Source: Heterostelium multicystogenum (lineage: Eukaryota; Evosea; Eumycetozoa; Acytosteliales; Acytosteliaceae). Taken from it: DNA of 64,000 nt. Shown here piece after piece: positions 1 through 12,500 of the stretch; the first letter of the stretch is position 1, and every line of letters starts with the position of its first letter. Below the pieces are notes generated by a model. The model saw nothing but the letters and a program-made list of their open reading frames with translations, had not been told where the DNA came from and searched no databases. Location: contig RCNN01000063.1 of the NCBI GenBank assembly GCA_003667245.1, positions 62,001 to 126,000 on the forward strand, read 5' to 3'. The position numbers and the translations under genes are program-made.

Positions 1-60
1 AATAGTAAGTCAGCCATTCACGAGTCTGTCATGAGCTCTGCTGATGCAAAGACAACCTAC

Positions 61-458
61 CTATCTCTTCTTAGTTTTACAGCTTGACTTCTGATTTAAA
101 TTCCAATTTAGCGATACATTTGTTTTGATAGTCATCCCAAATCATCACTTGATTAGGTGTGTATTTTGGTTTGGTTCCACCACCTACAATTGCTAGAATA
201 TTACATCTGAAAAGCATTTCAACAATACCAACACCTCCATCGAATACTGTGATATCAAGAGAATGTCAGTCGCGTTGCATAAAATGAACGTAAAATAAAT
301 CATCATGATTTCATACCTCTACCGAATCGCTCTTTAAAAGGATCGCATGAGAATATCAAGAATCCTTTCTCTGTACCACATGCAAAGCAGCTGTAGTCTT
401 GATTGAAGTTGGCAAACAACAAATTTGGATGTTTATCTCTGCAATTGCTTAAATTCAT
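61..458 (-). CDS. wdr45l: WIPI3/WDR45-like PROPPIN, 5' part
   Basis: PROPPIN-family seven-bladed WD propeller; the family binds PI3P/PI(3,5)P2 and acts in autophagosome formation. Exon 1 is 458..317, intron 316..247 (GT-AG), exon 2 246..61; a GTAGGT donor follows at 60..55 and the rest lies outside the window. Exon 1 encodes [16 protein letters not shown] and exon 2 [15 protein letters not shown] and VMIWDDY, all characteristic of the first two blades of WIPI3/WDR45B. The ATG at 458 gives an N-terminus of the usual family length. One G appears to be missing near 83: the frame breaks after SEV, while restoring one base gives KAVKLRRDR as expected. The downstream FRRG lipid-binding motif is not in the window. 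Family assignment is firm; WIPI3 versus WIPI4 is inferred from motif similarity. Confidence 0.88.
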
Positions 459-1530
459 CTTTATATATCTTTTTTGTTCTTATTGTTCTTTTTCTTCTAT
501 ATCTTTCTTTTTGTACCTGTTAATTGAATTATGACTGACTAACGATATATTAAACTATAAATACAATATCTATCTGTTTATGCTATTCTTTTCTTACTAC
601 AACTGAATCAACTAAACACTATTAAAAATAAAAATCAAAAACTGTGAAAATGATTTTTCTTCTTCTTTTTTTTGTTTTTTTTAAATTAATTTTGTACAAT
701 GTTGTTTTCTGACTACTCTGAGTAGTCAAACAATCTAATTTACTGTTATTTCTGTCAATAAACAATAATAAAACAGACAGGAGTGCTTTGGTTATGATAT
801 AGTACAACTATTGTTATTTACGCTATAGTAATGTTGTTTTACTTGAGTATTAGTTAGTTTGGTAATAAGTTCGATGATAAACAACCTATGCAAATGTTAC
901 TGAATATATAATCTAAATATACAATTAAACTAACAAGATAAATGAAGAAATATGAATTTGATAAATTATTTGATTGATTGATTGATTAATAAAATTGATT
1001 AAAATTTACAGATATATAGAAGGTAGTGTTTAGTATTGTGTATTATATTAATATAATATTTATATATATATAAATACATTTATACCTTAATAAATAGGTT
1101 TTGAAATAATAAGAAATGGATAGTGGGTAATTGTCAACATATTAATTAATTGATTTTTTTTTAAATATTTTAATTCAATTTTATTTATTAATATTTATTA
1201 TTTATTTACCTTGTTGTGTTCTTTTTTTCAAATTTTAATTGTTGTTTTTTGATTCAAGTTCCAGAATTATTATTTATATATATACTTAAGTCACTGGTTT
1301 ATACTCATTAACCAACAATATATAGTTTTTAGAATATTATTATAGATTTAGGTAGTTATTTATTTAAATTTGTAAATACCAGGATTATTCAAGTCCTGAT
1401 ATGATTGGTTTTTAGTAAGGAAAATACGACTATGATTTCTCTTTTGAAAAATCTTATTATAATAATAATAATAATAAGGATGATTTGTTTGGTTTGTAAT
1501 AATTTATAATATGAGTTTAGTTTATTGGTA
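459..1530. other. Intergenic, AT-rich
   Basis: No convincing gene is visible. The stretch holds the promoter of the wdr45l-like gene (T-rich on the coding strand) and the 3' flank of the PLD gene. It contains short simple repeats, such as GATT units near 970 and AATAAT near 1460. A 61-codon minus ORF at 622-807 is lysine-rich and of low complexity, and is probably chance. Confidence 0.6.
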
Positions 1531-2949
1531 CTACCATGTTGTAACAGGTAGGGTATATGGTGAATTCCAATCACGGTCGAAAATAGATTGGAGTTGGGCA
1601 GTAAGGTCGGCATTGAAAACGTTATAGCTGAGTCCACCGGTGTTGGTGAAATAGTCTGAGGACCAGTTGGATGTTCCAACATAGGATTGTTGCTCAGTTA
1701 CCATGTACTTGGCGTGATTGACACGGGTGTAGGGTGCTTGTGGATTGACTGGCATGTCGGGGATTTGGAACCAACGAACCTGGATGTTCTTGACTTGTGC
1801 CAATGAGTGGAGGAACTGTGGAATGATTCTGGTGTTTGTGTGGTTCCAGTGGGAAATCAACATTCTCACTTGGACACGACGGTTGTAGGCAGCTGCTCTG
1901 AGAGCATCGTCGATAACAGGCCAGAAGGTATTGGGGTTGTTGTAGAAGGAGCTTGGAGCATAGTCCATAACTGAGATGCAGACCGACTTGTTGGCGGCGT
2001 TAATAGCAGCAACGAGAGCGTCGATGTCACCAGTACGGTCCTTTGAGACAAAGTTTGGTGGCGAGACAGCCAAGAACATGGAGACATCTTCACCATTCAA
2101 TTGCAATTTTGCTGGATTGGTGGCGTTGAACTTTGCAGTGTCTTTTGATGGCCATTTAGCTGGGAGCTTGGTCATGACAGCAGCATCCCAATATTGTTCG
2201 AAAGCAATTCTGGTGTCTTCGACCAAACTCTTGCAGTTCTCAACAACAATACCAAGTTCCTTGACCTGAGCAAGTGATCTCCAATCAAAGTTGGCACTAC
2301 CAACGTATGCACCTGTTTTAGATTATGTTGAGTATAATGAAGTTTCATGAATAGCGAGCGAGTGCTACCTACTTGTTTTATCGACGACGATCATCTTGGT
2401 GTGGAGGATACCAGCACCAACCAATTTTGACCAATTGATGGTACGAACTTTGGCAACACCCATTTTGGCGAGGGCGATGGTGTCGTTGGCTGGTTGAGAG
2501 GCAGATGGTTGATTTTGAACGATTCTGATACTGACACCACGTTGGGCGGCATTGATCAAAGCCTTGAAGAAGTCCATTCCCATGTAGCCGCTGAAGATGC
2601 TTGGGAAGTCAGCACCTTGTGTCAAAGTCATATAAAACATACCCAAATCAATAGACTCTTGGCATTGTTGACCAAATTCATCCATGCTTCGTATGTAGTG
2701 ACATTGGTAGTAAGATTAACAAAGACTGGAATGGATTCAGCAATATACATTCTTCCGCTAAATATATAATGGATAGGTCCATATAAATATTCGCATTCAA
2801 CAAATCACCTATTCTATATCATGTTGTCTTTACCTTGAGCAATCTTTGTTGTCGTCATCAAGATCATTGATCAATGACACTGACTTAGATTGAGTAGCAA
2901 CACAGAGTAGTGATACAACTAATAAAATAGCTAAAGTTGATTTAATCAT
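1531..2949 (-). CDS. Secreted/lumenal phospholipase D, PLD3/PLD4 type
   Basis: Three exons: 2949..2834, 2757..2373, 2312..1531, about 427 residues. The protein opens with a hydrophobic signal segment (MIKSTLAILLVVSLLCVATQ). Two HKD motifs are visible: HTKMIVVDKTSAYVGSANFD at about residue 160 (spanning the exon 2/3 junction) and HAKYMVTEQQSYVGTSNW at about 360. The second has Glu in place of Asp, as in PLD3-like enzymes. PLD3/4 members act in endolysosomes on nucleic acid ends and/or lipids; the substrate here is unknown. A single G is missing near 2658 (AAGGAG reads AAGAG); with it restored the frame runs WMNLVNNAKESIDLGMF and all exon phases close. The gene lies tail to head with its minus-strand neighbours, 416 bp from the end of atg13. 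Family is certain; which of the dictyostelid pldX/Y/Z genes it corresponds to is not resolved. Confidence 0.9.
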
Positions 2950-3365
2950 CCTTTTAAGATTTATCTATTTCTATATCTATTTTTCTTTATTTGATATAAT
3001 TAACCTGATAATATATTATATATAAATAAAATAGCAAATAAATAAATGATTGATTGATTGGTTTATTCCTTTCTTATATTGGTATCAGCTGATACGTAGT
3101 CTACCCCACCCACTCTTTTAAATTTCTTTTTGAGTATTTATGGTTAATAATAATAATAAGATTAGTAAAATCTCTGGTCAATTGATTTTTCGTTTTTGGA
3201 CAATTTGCTTTATTCACACTTTTGCTGTGATCAGCTTGGGACCAGCTCCAACAAACAACTGTTACCAGCAAGAATGTCGATAGTGAAAAACTCCAAATTA
3301 AAAAATGACGATGAAAATAATCGGCTGGTCTGCTGTTACTGTGTGTATGTGTAGCTTTCCATCTA
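2950..3365. other. PLD promoter and atg13 3' flank
   Basis: No gene is seen. The region holds T-rich and AT-rich tracts, a GATTGATTG run near 3047, and a more GC-rich patch near 3085-3110 (TACCCCACCCACTC) that could be a promoter element of the PLD gene. That is inference. Confidence 0.4.
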
Positions 3366-5702
3366 CTATTTCATGTTGTTTGCTATTTTACTTAGTTCCA
3401 ACACATCTTGATCAATTTTAATGGGAGGTTCCGTTGTGAAAACAGTGTCAAACAGTTTGAGTGGTGGCGCAATTTTACAGAGTCTAACAAATTCACCTAC
3501 ATCACTATCATTCGTTGTACTACTGAGTGCTGATGCAAACACGGGTTCTTCTGTGTCGATTCCAGAGGTGTTTGAAAGGGGCTCGATGGTATTTTTAACT
3601 TGTAGTTCTTTGTGGACATCTGTTAAGAGTAGAGGGCCATGTATCTGACTGAGTTTTGAATTGATTGAGCTCTTGAAAGATGAGCTTTGATTACTGCCAC
3701 CACTGATGCCTGTTGTTGGTGATGTGTTTGAATAGCTATTGAGATTGACATTAATACCACCACTACCACTTGACAGTTGGTTTGGAAGTGATCCTGTTGG
3801 ATTCATATACAAATTACCTCCACTATTGTTACCATAGTTGCCAAGGTTATTACTGCCACTATTGATTGGCAGTGGATTGGTATAATTGTAAAGAGGGGGC
3901 GAAGTTCCGCTGTAGTTGGGTGGTGAGAATCCAGTGTGAATATTGATAGGAGGAGATCTACCTGATCTAAAACTATTTTGCTGTTGTTGTTGTTGTTGTT
4001 GCTGATATTGTTGTTGCTGGTGAATGGTTATTGGTGCAGAAATTGATCTATGTCTATGTTGACCTGGAGATATGGTTGTTGGTGTATTATTACTATTTGG
4101 TGTAACTTGTCTAACTATTAAAGGATAAGATGGTGGTTGTTGCTGTTGTTGCATTTGTTGGTGTAAAAGTGAAACATTACTACCACTGGAGAATGGAGGT
4201 GAGCCTGCTCCTGAGGTCTTGGGGAAGGGTGCAGTTGTATTTACAAAGAAAGGAGGTGATGTAGATGCTTGAGGCGAAGATATAATATTGGTTCCTGGCG
4301 AACTGTTAGTATTTCTCTTTCCACTGCTACTACCATACATATTGTAGTTGCTGTTATTTCCGCCACTACCAGGAATTCCAATTGGATTACTTGGCTTTTC
4401 TTGTTGGAGATATTGATGTGCAAAACTATTGTTGTAGCTTCCAACTCCGCCACCACTTCCAACATTATTTCCACCTGTACCATAGTAGTCGTAGGAATCG
4501 CTGGAGCCAACTGAAGATGGTTTGTAGGGGTCGCTAGAAATGAGATTGCCTCCACTACTCATATTTCTTCCACCACTACCACCACTGCTACCATAAGATT
4601 GAGGATAGTAAATTTGTTGCTGTGATGGCTGTTTGATTGGTAAAGACTGTGAAGGTGTAGGAATATTGGGATTACCCATGTTGTTTCCCATGCTTCCATA
4701 ACTACCACCATAATAGTAGTTCTTTTGCTGCTGCTGCTGCTGCTGCTGTTGCTGTTGCTGTGGTGGAATTGACTGTGGCTCAGTAGATTTGAAATGATTA
4801 TTATTATAATCCTTGATTATAAACTGTGAGTCCAAACCAAGTTGTGAACTAATTGAAATCTCTCGACTTAAATCCTCTTTGTAGTTGACATCCAACTTCA
4901 AGATACCAAGAGGATTAGGAATTGCTGTGAATGTGAATGATTTAGTTGGTATTGCTAAAATAGGACTATCATTAGTATTTGAATATCTTTATACGACTAG
5001 TATTATCACAGCTACATACATAATGGAAAGGAAGGTGTAAAAATAGAGTTAAAGTCACATATTCTAAATTGATACTTTAGTCTTGAGGTAGATGATCTGT
5101 TTTTTGTAAAGTTTTTATATACATTGTAACATGGTACATTTCTAAGGAATGAATAAAGTGATCTAACCAATAGTATAATATTTCTATATAGCTTTGGTAA
5201 TTCGAATGTTGTATCAACATCTTTGCTATAGTATAGTAGAATGATAGAGATTAGTTTGATAGATTCGCTGATAAAGAGCATAGTTTATATTACAATGGTT
5301 CGAATATAAATCTCCATGACTCGAGCAAAGTATTGATACCGAGTTGCTCAGCGCCTTCGTCAAAGTGAATCTCCAATACAAACAGAGTTCTTATTCCATT
5401 TCGCCCAAATATATTCTTATCGATCTGTTTCTGTATATGTTCTGAATCCTCTGTTTCTATGTGAAACTTTAATGAATATCAAGTAAAATAAAAATCAATA
5501 GTTGTTAACATCTGTATTAAATAATAATAGTATAACGATGACAATTTATATTATATGAATAACCTACATGTTTGTTTATCTTTTTAAACTGTTGTAGCAC
5601 CTCTACTCTTGACAACAATATACACTGAACGAGTTTAGAAATACTCTTCCTCATTAACTCCTCTGTCTTATCTCTCAGCATCACAGGATTTTGAAGATCC
5701 AT
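3366..5702 (-). CDS. atg13: Autophagy protein Atg13 (HORMA domain)
   Basis: Scaffold subunit of the Atg1/ULK kinase complex that starts autophagosome formation. Four exons: 5702..5568, 5466..5294, 5225..5016, 4965..3366; lengths close in phase without correction, about 705 residues. Residues 1-205 form the HORMA domain: KLVQCILLSRVEV near the N-terminus, LLESWRF, then the typical LPKLYRNIILLVRSLYSFLR helix and a final strand leading to GILKLDVNY. The remaining 500 residues are low complexity, rich in Ser, Asn, Gly, Pro and Gln, as is usual for the disordered tail that carries kinase-complex contacts and phosphosites. A Q13 tract lies at about residue 230. The ATG at 5702 sits directly before the conserved helix. 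The gene is divergent from the plus-strand gene at 6320, sharing a 617 bp promoter region. Confidence 0.88.
4728..4763. repeat. CAG/CAA trinucleotide run in atg13
   Basis: CTG/TTG triplets on the plus strand encode a polyglutamine tract in Atg13. The run is mostly pure CTG, then mixed with TTG. A shorter Gln run lies at about 3981-4020. Both are coding low-complexity repeats typical of dictyostelids. Confidence 0.85.
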
Positions 5703-6319
5703 TTCCTCTTCTTTACTCTACTACTTAATCTAACTATTATAATTAACTATGCTGCTTGCGATTATGCTACAAAACAAACAAACAATATATCTATCTATCT
5801 ATTTATCTATCTATTTGTTTTATCTGTCTATATTTCGAATGCAATGATAAATATTTAAATGACAAGAGAATGAATGACTACTCCTCTAATAAATTGATTA
5901 TGATTTTTCCTAAATAAACTAAATAAATAAAACTAATGAACTCACTGAGCTGACACTAAAGTAAGGTCAAATAATGTAATGTAGTTAGAAGCATTAAAAA
6001 TAAAAACGCAAAAGAAAAGAATATAATATAAAACAAAACAACCTACATCACATACAATAATATAATTAAATTTTAAATTAATATCATACTTATTTTTCAA
6101 TGAAAATTCTTAACATCTTCGAATCACCGCTTTGAGTTTTTGAGTCAGAGGACTTGGATGTGATGGTGATGTGCATAATAATCTGAGACTAGGACAGTCA
6201 CCCCTTTGCCTCAATGGGCAAACATCAATCAAAATTATTATTCAATTCAAAAGTTGATCAACATTATTAATTATATATATGTATTATTGATCATCAGATA
6301 TACAACAAGACTCACAGAT
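5703..6319. other. Divergent promoter region atg13 / 6320 gene
   Basis: AT-rich, with TCTATCTATCTA-type repeats near 5790-5820. The two start codons face away from each other. No coding exon or RNA gene was seen. Confidence 0.5.
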
Positions 6320-7761
6320 ATGAAATCAGTAATTGTTGATGGTGCTTCTTTGCTTTTCCAAAAATCAATGCATCTGCAATTCTGGTTGGACAAGCTATCC
6401 AATCCAAATATTCTCAACAAAATAATAATTATTCATAGTCTATATTCGATTGGTAGGTACCTTAGCAAATTCGTTGACTTCCTAAACCTTGTCTTACCTT
6501 TATTATCCATGTGCGCTAAATTGTTGCATTTACTATAGGTAAATTATACATAAGTTCAAAATTCTATAAAGACTCTTTCTCCAATGAGAGCGATGACACC
6601 ATGCATCTAAATAAAGTTGTCGATGCCATTGACATACTGACCAGTCAAGATATACAAGACCACATTGAAGCATCAAGATATCAAGATTTCAAAACAATCG
6701 CTCTTATGATTTCCAAGAAAGAATCAATTAAAAAGCTACTTCAAAATGAAGATATCGTATCATTGTTGTTGAACAATATTGGTCGCGTGGACGAGGAAAT
6801 TAAAACTATATCACTCCAGACCAATCCTGACATCATACCTCTTTATCCAATCTTTGGAGATTCGAAAGAATCCGACCCAACAATAATAAGCCAACAATTG
6901 GAAGAGAAGATACAATATAGAAATGCTATTGCAGATATCTTACTCCTTTTAACCAATAATTGTATGTAACCATTTGGACAGTAGGTTCAATCAATCATTA
7001 ATTTACAGACAAATGTCACATTGACTATTTTAGATAGTAATATACCACCATCACTAGTTGCTCAAATAGTTCAAATCGCAAAGAGCACCTCCAACACCTA
7101 TGGTTTGAGGAGACTATGCTCTACATTACTCTGTGAACTGGCAACCCAAAAAGACAATCATTTGACAATTCTCAATGCCAATGGATTTATGGTGATTAAT
7201 TTCTACTCCTACTTCAACTTTCCCGATGATGAACTGGAGAAAGATGCAGTTGAATTTATCATTAGCAATTTTGCATCTACTACACACAAGAAAGAAATCA
7301 ATCTGACCAGAGATGAAGCCGCCATCATCCAAAGTGAGGTTCAAAATGAAAGAAAAACTACATACTTTTCCTATTTTGGAACTTTTCTTATTTATCTGCT
7401 CGACCTATATACTTCCAGTGTAGGTCTCATTTTTCATTGAAATTGTTATGATTAATATTACTAATAAGGTGGCTTCTACTCTTATAATACCTAGAGCTAT
7501 GTGGCAGCCGCTGTACAAACATCTCTTATTACATTCACATTACATCGAGTCGGTAATCCATTTGCCAAGAATTTAACAATTATAGGAGCAAACCTTTTGA
7601 TTCCAAATTTTGGATATGCTGTTGCTATTAAGTCTCTGTGTAGACTTTTAGCTTTACTGATATATTCTAAGCCTTTCTCCAGTATACTACACCACGACAA
7701 CTGCAAAAGGCTATACGATACATTTGTTCCATCAACCCAAGCATTCCGCTTTCTCAAATAA
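6320..7761 (+). CDS. Unrecognised helical protein, possibly armadillo-like
   Basis: I do not recognise this gene. Four exons are proposed: 6320..6452, 6539..6961, 7009..7419, 7495..7761, about 410 residues. The start MKSVIVDGASLLFQKS follows an AT-rich leader; upstream in-frame codons are not used because they read through the leader. The middle section is alpha-helical and Leu/Ile-rich with no signal peptide. The segment YGLRRLCSTLLCELA resembles a helical repeat, so an armadillo-type fold is a guess. The last exon encodes a hydrophobic, Leu/Ile-rich C-terminus (GANLLIPNFGYAVAIKSL). The last intron (GTAGGT...CCTAG, 75 nt) joins phase 0 to phase 0. The exon 2/3 join is one base out of phase; an extra A in the AAA at 7011-7013 would explain it. 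Exon reality is moderately sure, function unknown. Confidence 0.6.
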
Positions 7762-9500
7762 AACCATTGTTAATACCATTCCCAAAAACACCCAACATGT
7801 TCATATTATCTATCCTTAATAATTATTTAATTACTACTACTACTATAGTAATAAAACTTTGTTTGCATTATTTCGGATAGATAATGATTTGGTTGTAAGT
7901 TTACAATTTGATAAATAGCATAATATATATATTTGAAAGTTACAAAAAATGAGATAAATTTAGTAAACATTCATTCAGATTCAGATATAAAATCAAATTA
8001 ATAGCTGGCTAGTTTCTTCAGAAGAAGAAGAATATGTGGTTACAATGTTGAATGTTAAGTTGTATTCAATGTACATATAATTAATTACAATAAAAATATA
8101 ATATAACAATGTGTAAATTAAAATACTAATAATAGAAATTATTGTTAATTAATATAAATGGATATATATATATATCAAGAAGAAGTAATTACTATGTGTA
8201 AATCAAAGTAGATACCAAAATAAATAGGTTTAATATTATTTAGCTATATATTATGAGTTGTTAAAATGGATAGATTGCACACATTAAAGTCAATCAATAT
8301 TAAAATTCTATTTATAAATATTGTTTAAGTACTTGCTTGGAAACCAACTCTTCAACTACTTCTGTTAAGAATTTTCTTAATTTAAAAATAAATGTTCCGT
8401 TCCAGAACAGAATTAAGTATGGAAGGGAATTTCAGTGTAGAAGAGATGACAAAATGATGTTGATTTTTTTTGTTGTTTTTGTTTTTTTGGTTTAATATTT
8501 ATGATACTACTCACAGTTTCCCATTTTTCTACCAAAATTTTGGCACAAAATCAGACCAAAACTAAAAAAGTTGCACCATTCTTTCCTATTTGTGATTAGT
8601 GTGGTTTGATTGCACCTGTCCTGCATTGGTTTTTGTTCATCAATTAAATTGAAATGACAATAAATGAAAGTTCATCAATTAGAGTACTCATTTATAACTT
8701 TCTATTTCTAGAATCGAAGCTGAATAGCTGACATCTTAACTTTAATACATTCATAGAGTTTCCCCAACACTAATAGCAGGGTTATGTTGCGTAGTTGTTT
8801 AAAGAGACAATACCACCACACTTGAAAATAAGCATCCTATAGTTTTGGTTTAACATCTAATGGTGTGCTGGCTTACTTCAATCTAATACTATTTAAACAA
8901 AGCAAATCACCAACATTCTTATTATCCAATCATATTATTATAATTTATTTATTATAATAAATAATACTTACATATATTCATAAATATTATTTATATAAAT
9001 AATATATATATATTATATTTTTGTTTAAGTACAAACATTTCAAGATTTGATTTGTTGACTTTTGTTGTATCTACAACCCCATCTACAACAATTATTTATT
9101 TTTATCAACAATAGAACTCATTCCATTTTTAGAAAGTTGCAAGACTTTTTGATCAATATCATTATTTTCGTTTTTTCAGTTTGGTTTTGTTGTCTTTTTA
9201 GATTCTAACCTCATTTTTACTCATCTTTTTTTTGAAAAAAAAGCACATAATATTGTTGTTGTTGCGGACCATAGAACACAGCACAAACTAAACCAGGAAC
9301 AAGAAAAATTAAGTGTTTTTTTTTGTTTTTTTTTCTAGGTTGTTTATTTTTATTTCCTATTTAAATAGCAAATCTATACAGTAAACAGGAGTGCTACTAG
9401 TCATTATATATTATTGCGATCCTTGCAGTGCCAATTGCTATTCATTATCTCTAGTAAATCATCCAGGTTGTAGTGTAATAATAATAGATAGTTTGTAACA
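7762..9500. other. Long intergenic region before the ABC transporter
   Basis: 1.7 kb of AT-rich DNA holding the 3' flank of the 6320 gene and the promoter and leader of the ABCG gene. Long T runs occur at 9215-9330. I found no exon pair, tRNA or conserved RNA motif. A 44-codon open stretch on the minus strand near 8320-8450 has no start or acceptor and was not called. Confidence 0.5.
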
Positions 9501-12500
9501 ATGGTAGAAAGCGACGCTCCACCATCACTAGAAGTGGATGATGCTGAGAGCAATAATAATTTTTCAGTGCACCATGATGGTGTTGAAATGACCACTCTTG
9601 GAAAGACAACAGACACCAATGAGCACGCTGATGCTTCGATCCAAGTGAATACCGATTTAAATCAACACATCAGAGAATACACACCAAAGGACAAGACTGG
9701 TATGTACGTCAGTGCACGTAATCTTAAATATTATGTTGCAGCTCCAAAACCACCTAAAAATGCAACAGAGGATCAGAAAAAAGCTGATTCTTTTGAACGA
9801 TTTTACATTTTCACTCAAGGTAAGATATCGATTCTCTTCAATTTCTAACTTGATCAATCATCAGATCTACCTTTGCTTATGAAAGGGGTGGAGTTGGTGC
9901 AAGATTAAGTTCACACTCCTCTGTCACTGTTGAGAAACCGAAAGTTGTTAGTGTGAATTCAAATTACCGAAAAATCCAACCTTGATTTAGATTTTTTATG
10001 TTTTTTTGTTTTTCACACACAACCTCGCTCACTTGTGAAGATTGGATATTTGATTGAAATCTTAATCTGGTTATTAACTTTTTTGTTTTTTTTTACACTT
10101 TATGTAGCCTGGAAGAATGGTTTTATTGATGGGTGCACCATCGTCTGGAAAAAGTATTCTCCTTCGTGTCTTGGCCAATCGTTTGGGAAAAGGACATATC
10201 GAAGGAGAGTTGTTGTTCAATGGACACCCTGCCGATCCTGAGACTCACCACAAGGACACAATTTATGTGCCACAGGAAGACCGTCACATTCCACTTTTGA
10301 CAGTCAAAGAAACACTTGACTTTAGTGCCCAGTGCAACATGGGTTCCAAAGTAGACCAAAAATTGAAAGATGAGCGTGTAGAGTTGATTCTCTCACAACT
10401 TGGTCTCGGTCACACAAAGAACACAATCATTGGAAATGAGTTTTTCCGTGGTATCTCTGGTGGACAAAAACGTCGTGTCACAGTGGCTAACGAGTTTACC
10501 AAGTGCCCAAATTTAATTTTAATGGACGAGCCCACCACAGGTCTTGACTCTGCAACAGCATTTTCAGTTTGTTCCAAAGTCAGAACCATTGCCACCGAAG
10601 CCAAAGCTTCTGCTGTCATTTCACTTCTTCAGCCAAGTCCAGAGCTTACAAACCTATTTGACGATGTGATGCTTCTTGGAGAAAAAGGAAAGATTTGTTA
10701 TTTTGGACCAAGAGAAAGTCTTTTATCTTGTATGTAACTTAAATTAGTATTTCAAAAGCAATGCTGAATTCTAACTTTTTTTTTTCCTAGACTTTGAATC
10801 AATAGGATATAGACCATTAATGGACCAACCATTGGCAGAATTTATGCAAGAAATTGTAGAAGATCCTGCCAAATATGCAATAAATAGAGATACAAGCAAT
10901 GGTGAACTTTCAGCTTCCGTTATGAATTCAGAAATTCATTTGGATGAATTATTTAAACAATCAAACAGTATGTCATTCATTAAATTAAAATATAATTCAT
11001 TGTCTTTTCTTGGTATTAATATTTGGTGTTGTATTCAGTTTATCAAGACAATATAAATAATATCACGACATTATTGCCAGGAGATGTAGAGTTGAAGGAT
11101 TTCTCAAAGGTTGAAAATCCACTATCCCCTGTTTGGTACGACATCAAGTTGTGTTTGGAGAGACATAAAAAGATTATGAGAATCTTGAGAATGCAGTACA
11201 TTACTCGTTTTGTCCAAGCAACTTTTATGGGATTCGTCGTCGGTTCACTTTTCTTCCAGATGGGCGACAGTCAGGCAGATGGTCGAAATCGTTTTGGTTT
11301 ATTATATTTTGCAACTGTTTTGCACATTTGGACTACATTTGGTTCAGTCGAGGAGTTTTACCAGTTGCGTTCCATTTTCTACGATCAAAAGGATGGCAAA
11401 TTCTATAGAACCTTTGCCTACTTTATTACAATGGTCGTTAGCAAGTTCCCTGTTGCCATTATCGAGGCTTTGCTTTTCAGTATAACATGCTACTGGATCT
11501 CAGGATTCAGAGCACGTGCCGACTCATTTTTCGTATTTGTAATTTGTATGGCCTTGAGTAATGTAATTGCCCAGGGTGTCTTCCAATCCGCATCTGCATT
11601 CTCTGACAGTCAGTTGGTCACATCGATGGTGACACCAGCTGTAGTAATTTTGTTCATGATTTTCTCTGGATTCATTTTGCCAGGTGTTAATATGCCAGAC
11701 TGGTGGATTTGGATGTATTACCTCTCGCCTCTAAAGTATATTCTTGACGCGCTGGCGTCCAATGAAATGTATGGCCGTACATTCACCTGTACTCCAAATG
11801 AGAGAATTCCACCTCCAACTCATCCACTTGCTTCCCTCCCATACGAACAAGGTGGTTTTGCAAACAGCAGTATCTGTCCAATGGAGTCTGGAACCGATTT
11901 CCTCAATGAATTTGGATTCAATAATAACTTTTATTGGCGTTGGATCGATATTGCCATTGTCATTGGATTTGCAATTTTCTTTTTTACACTCTTCTACATA
12001 GGTGTTACCTATGTTAAGTTCGAGACAAAGAAGCCACCCAGAGCAATCCAACAAAAGAAGGTTAAGGTCAAGAAAGACAAAAAAGCCGACAAGAAGAAAC
12101 AACTTGAGGGTGGATGCTACATGACCTTCTCTAATCTCGGCTATACAGTTGAGGCAAAGCGTAACAATCCAGTTACCAACAAAAAGGAAACAGTTACTCT
12201 CCAATTGTTAAAGAATGTCAATGGTTATGTCAAGCCAGGAACTATGTTGGCTTTGATGGGTCCATCCGGTGCAGGAAAATCTACACTTCTCGATGTCTTG
12301 TCCAAGAGAAAGAATATGGGTGTGATCACTGGTGACATTCAAATCAATGGTGGAGATATATTCAACCTTAATATTACTCGTTTCACAGGATATGTTGAAC
12401 AACAAGACATTTTATCTGCAAACCTCACAGTTAGAGAGGCTATTTATTTTTCAGCTCTGTGCCGTCTCCCAGATTCCTACTTGAATGCCGACAAACTCAA

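Noticed and set aside
622..807. 61-codon minus ORF
   Set aside because: Lysine/phenylalanine low complexity in an AT-rich promoter; nothing supports translation.
7420..7494. Apparent frameshift near the end of the 6320 gene
   Set aside because: Using the CCTAG acceptor at 7494 instead of ATAAG at 7468 gives an open phase-0 join, so no error is needed.
8320..8450. Minus-strand 44-codon open stretch with plausible composition
   Set aside because: No ATG, no acceptor site and no second exon could be found.
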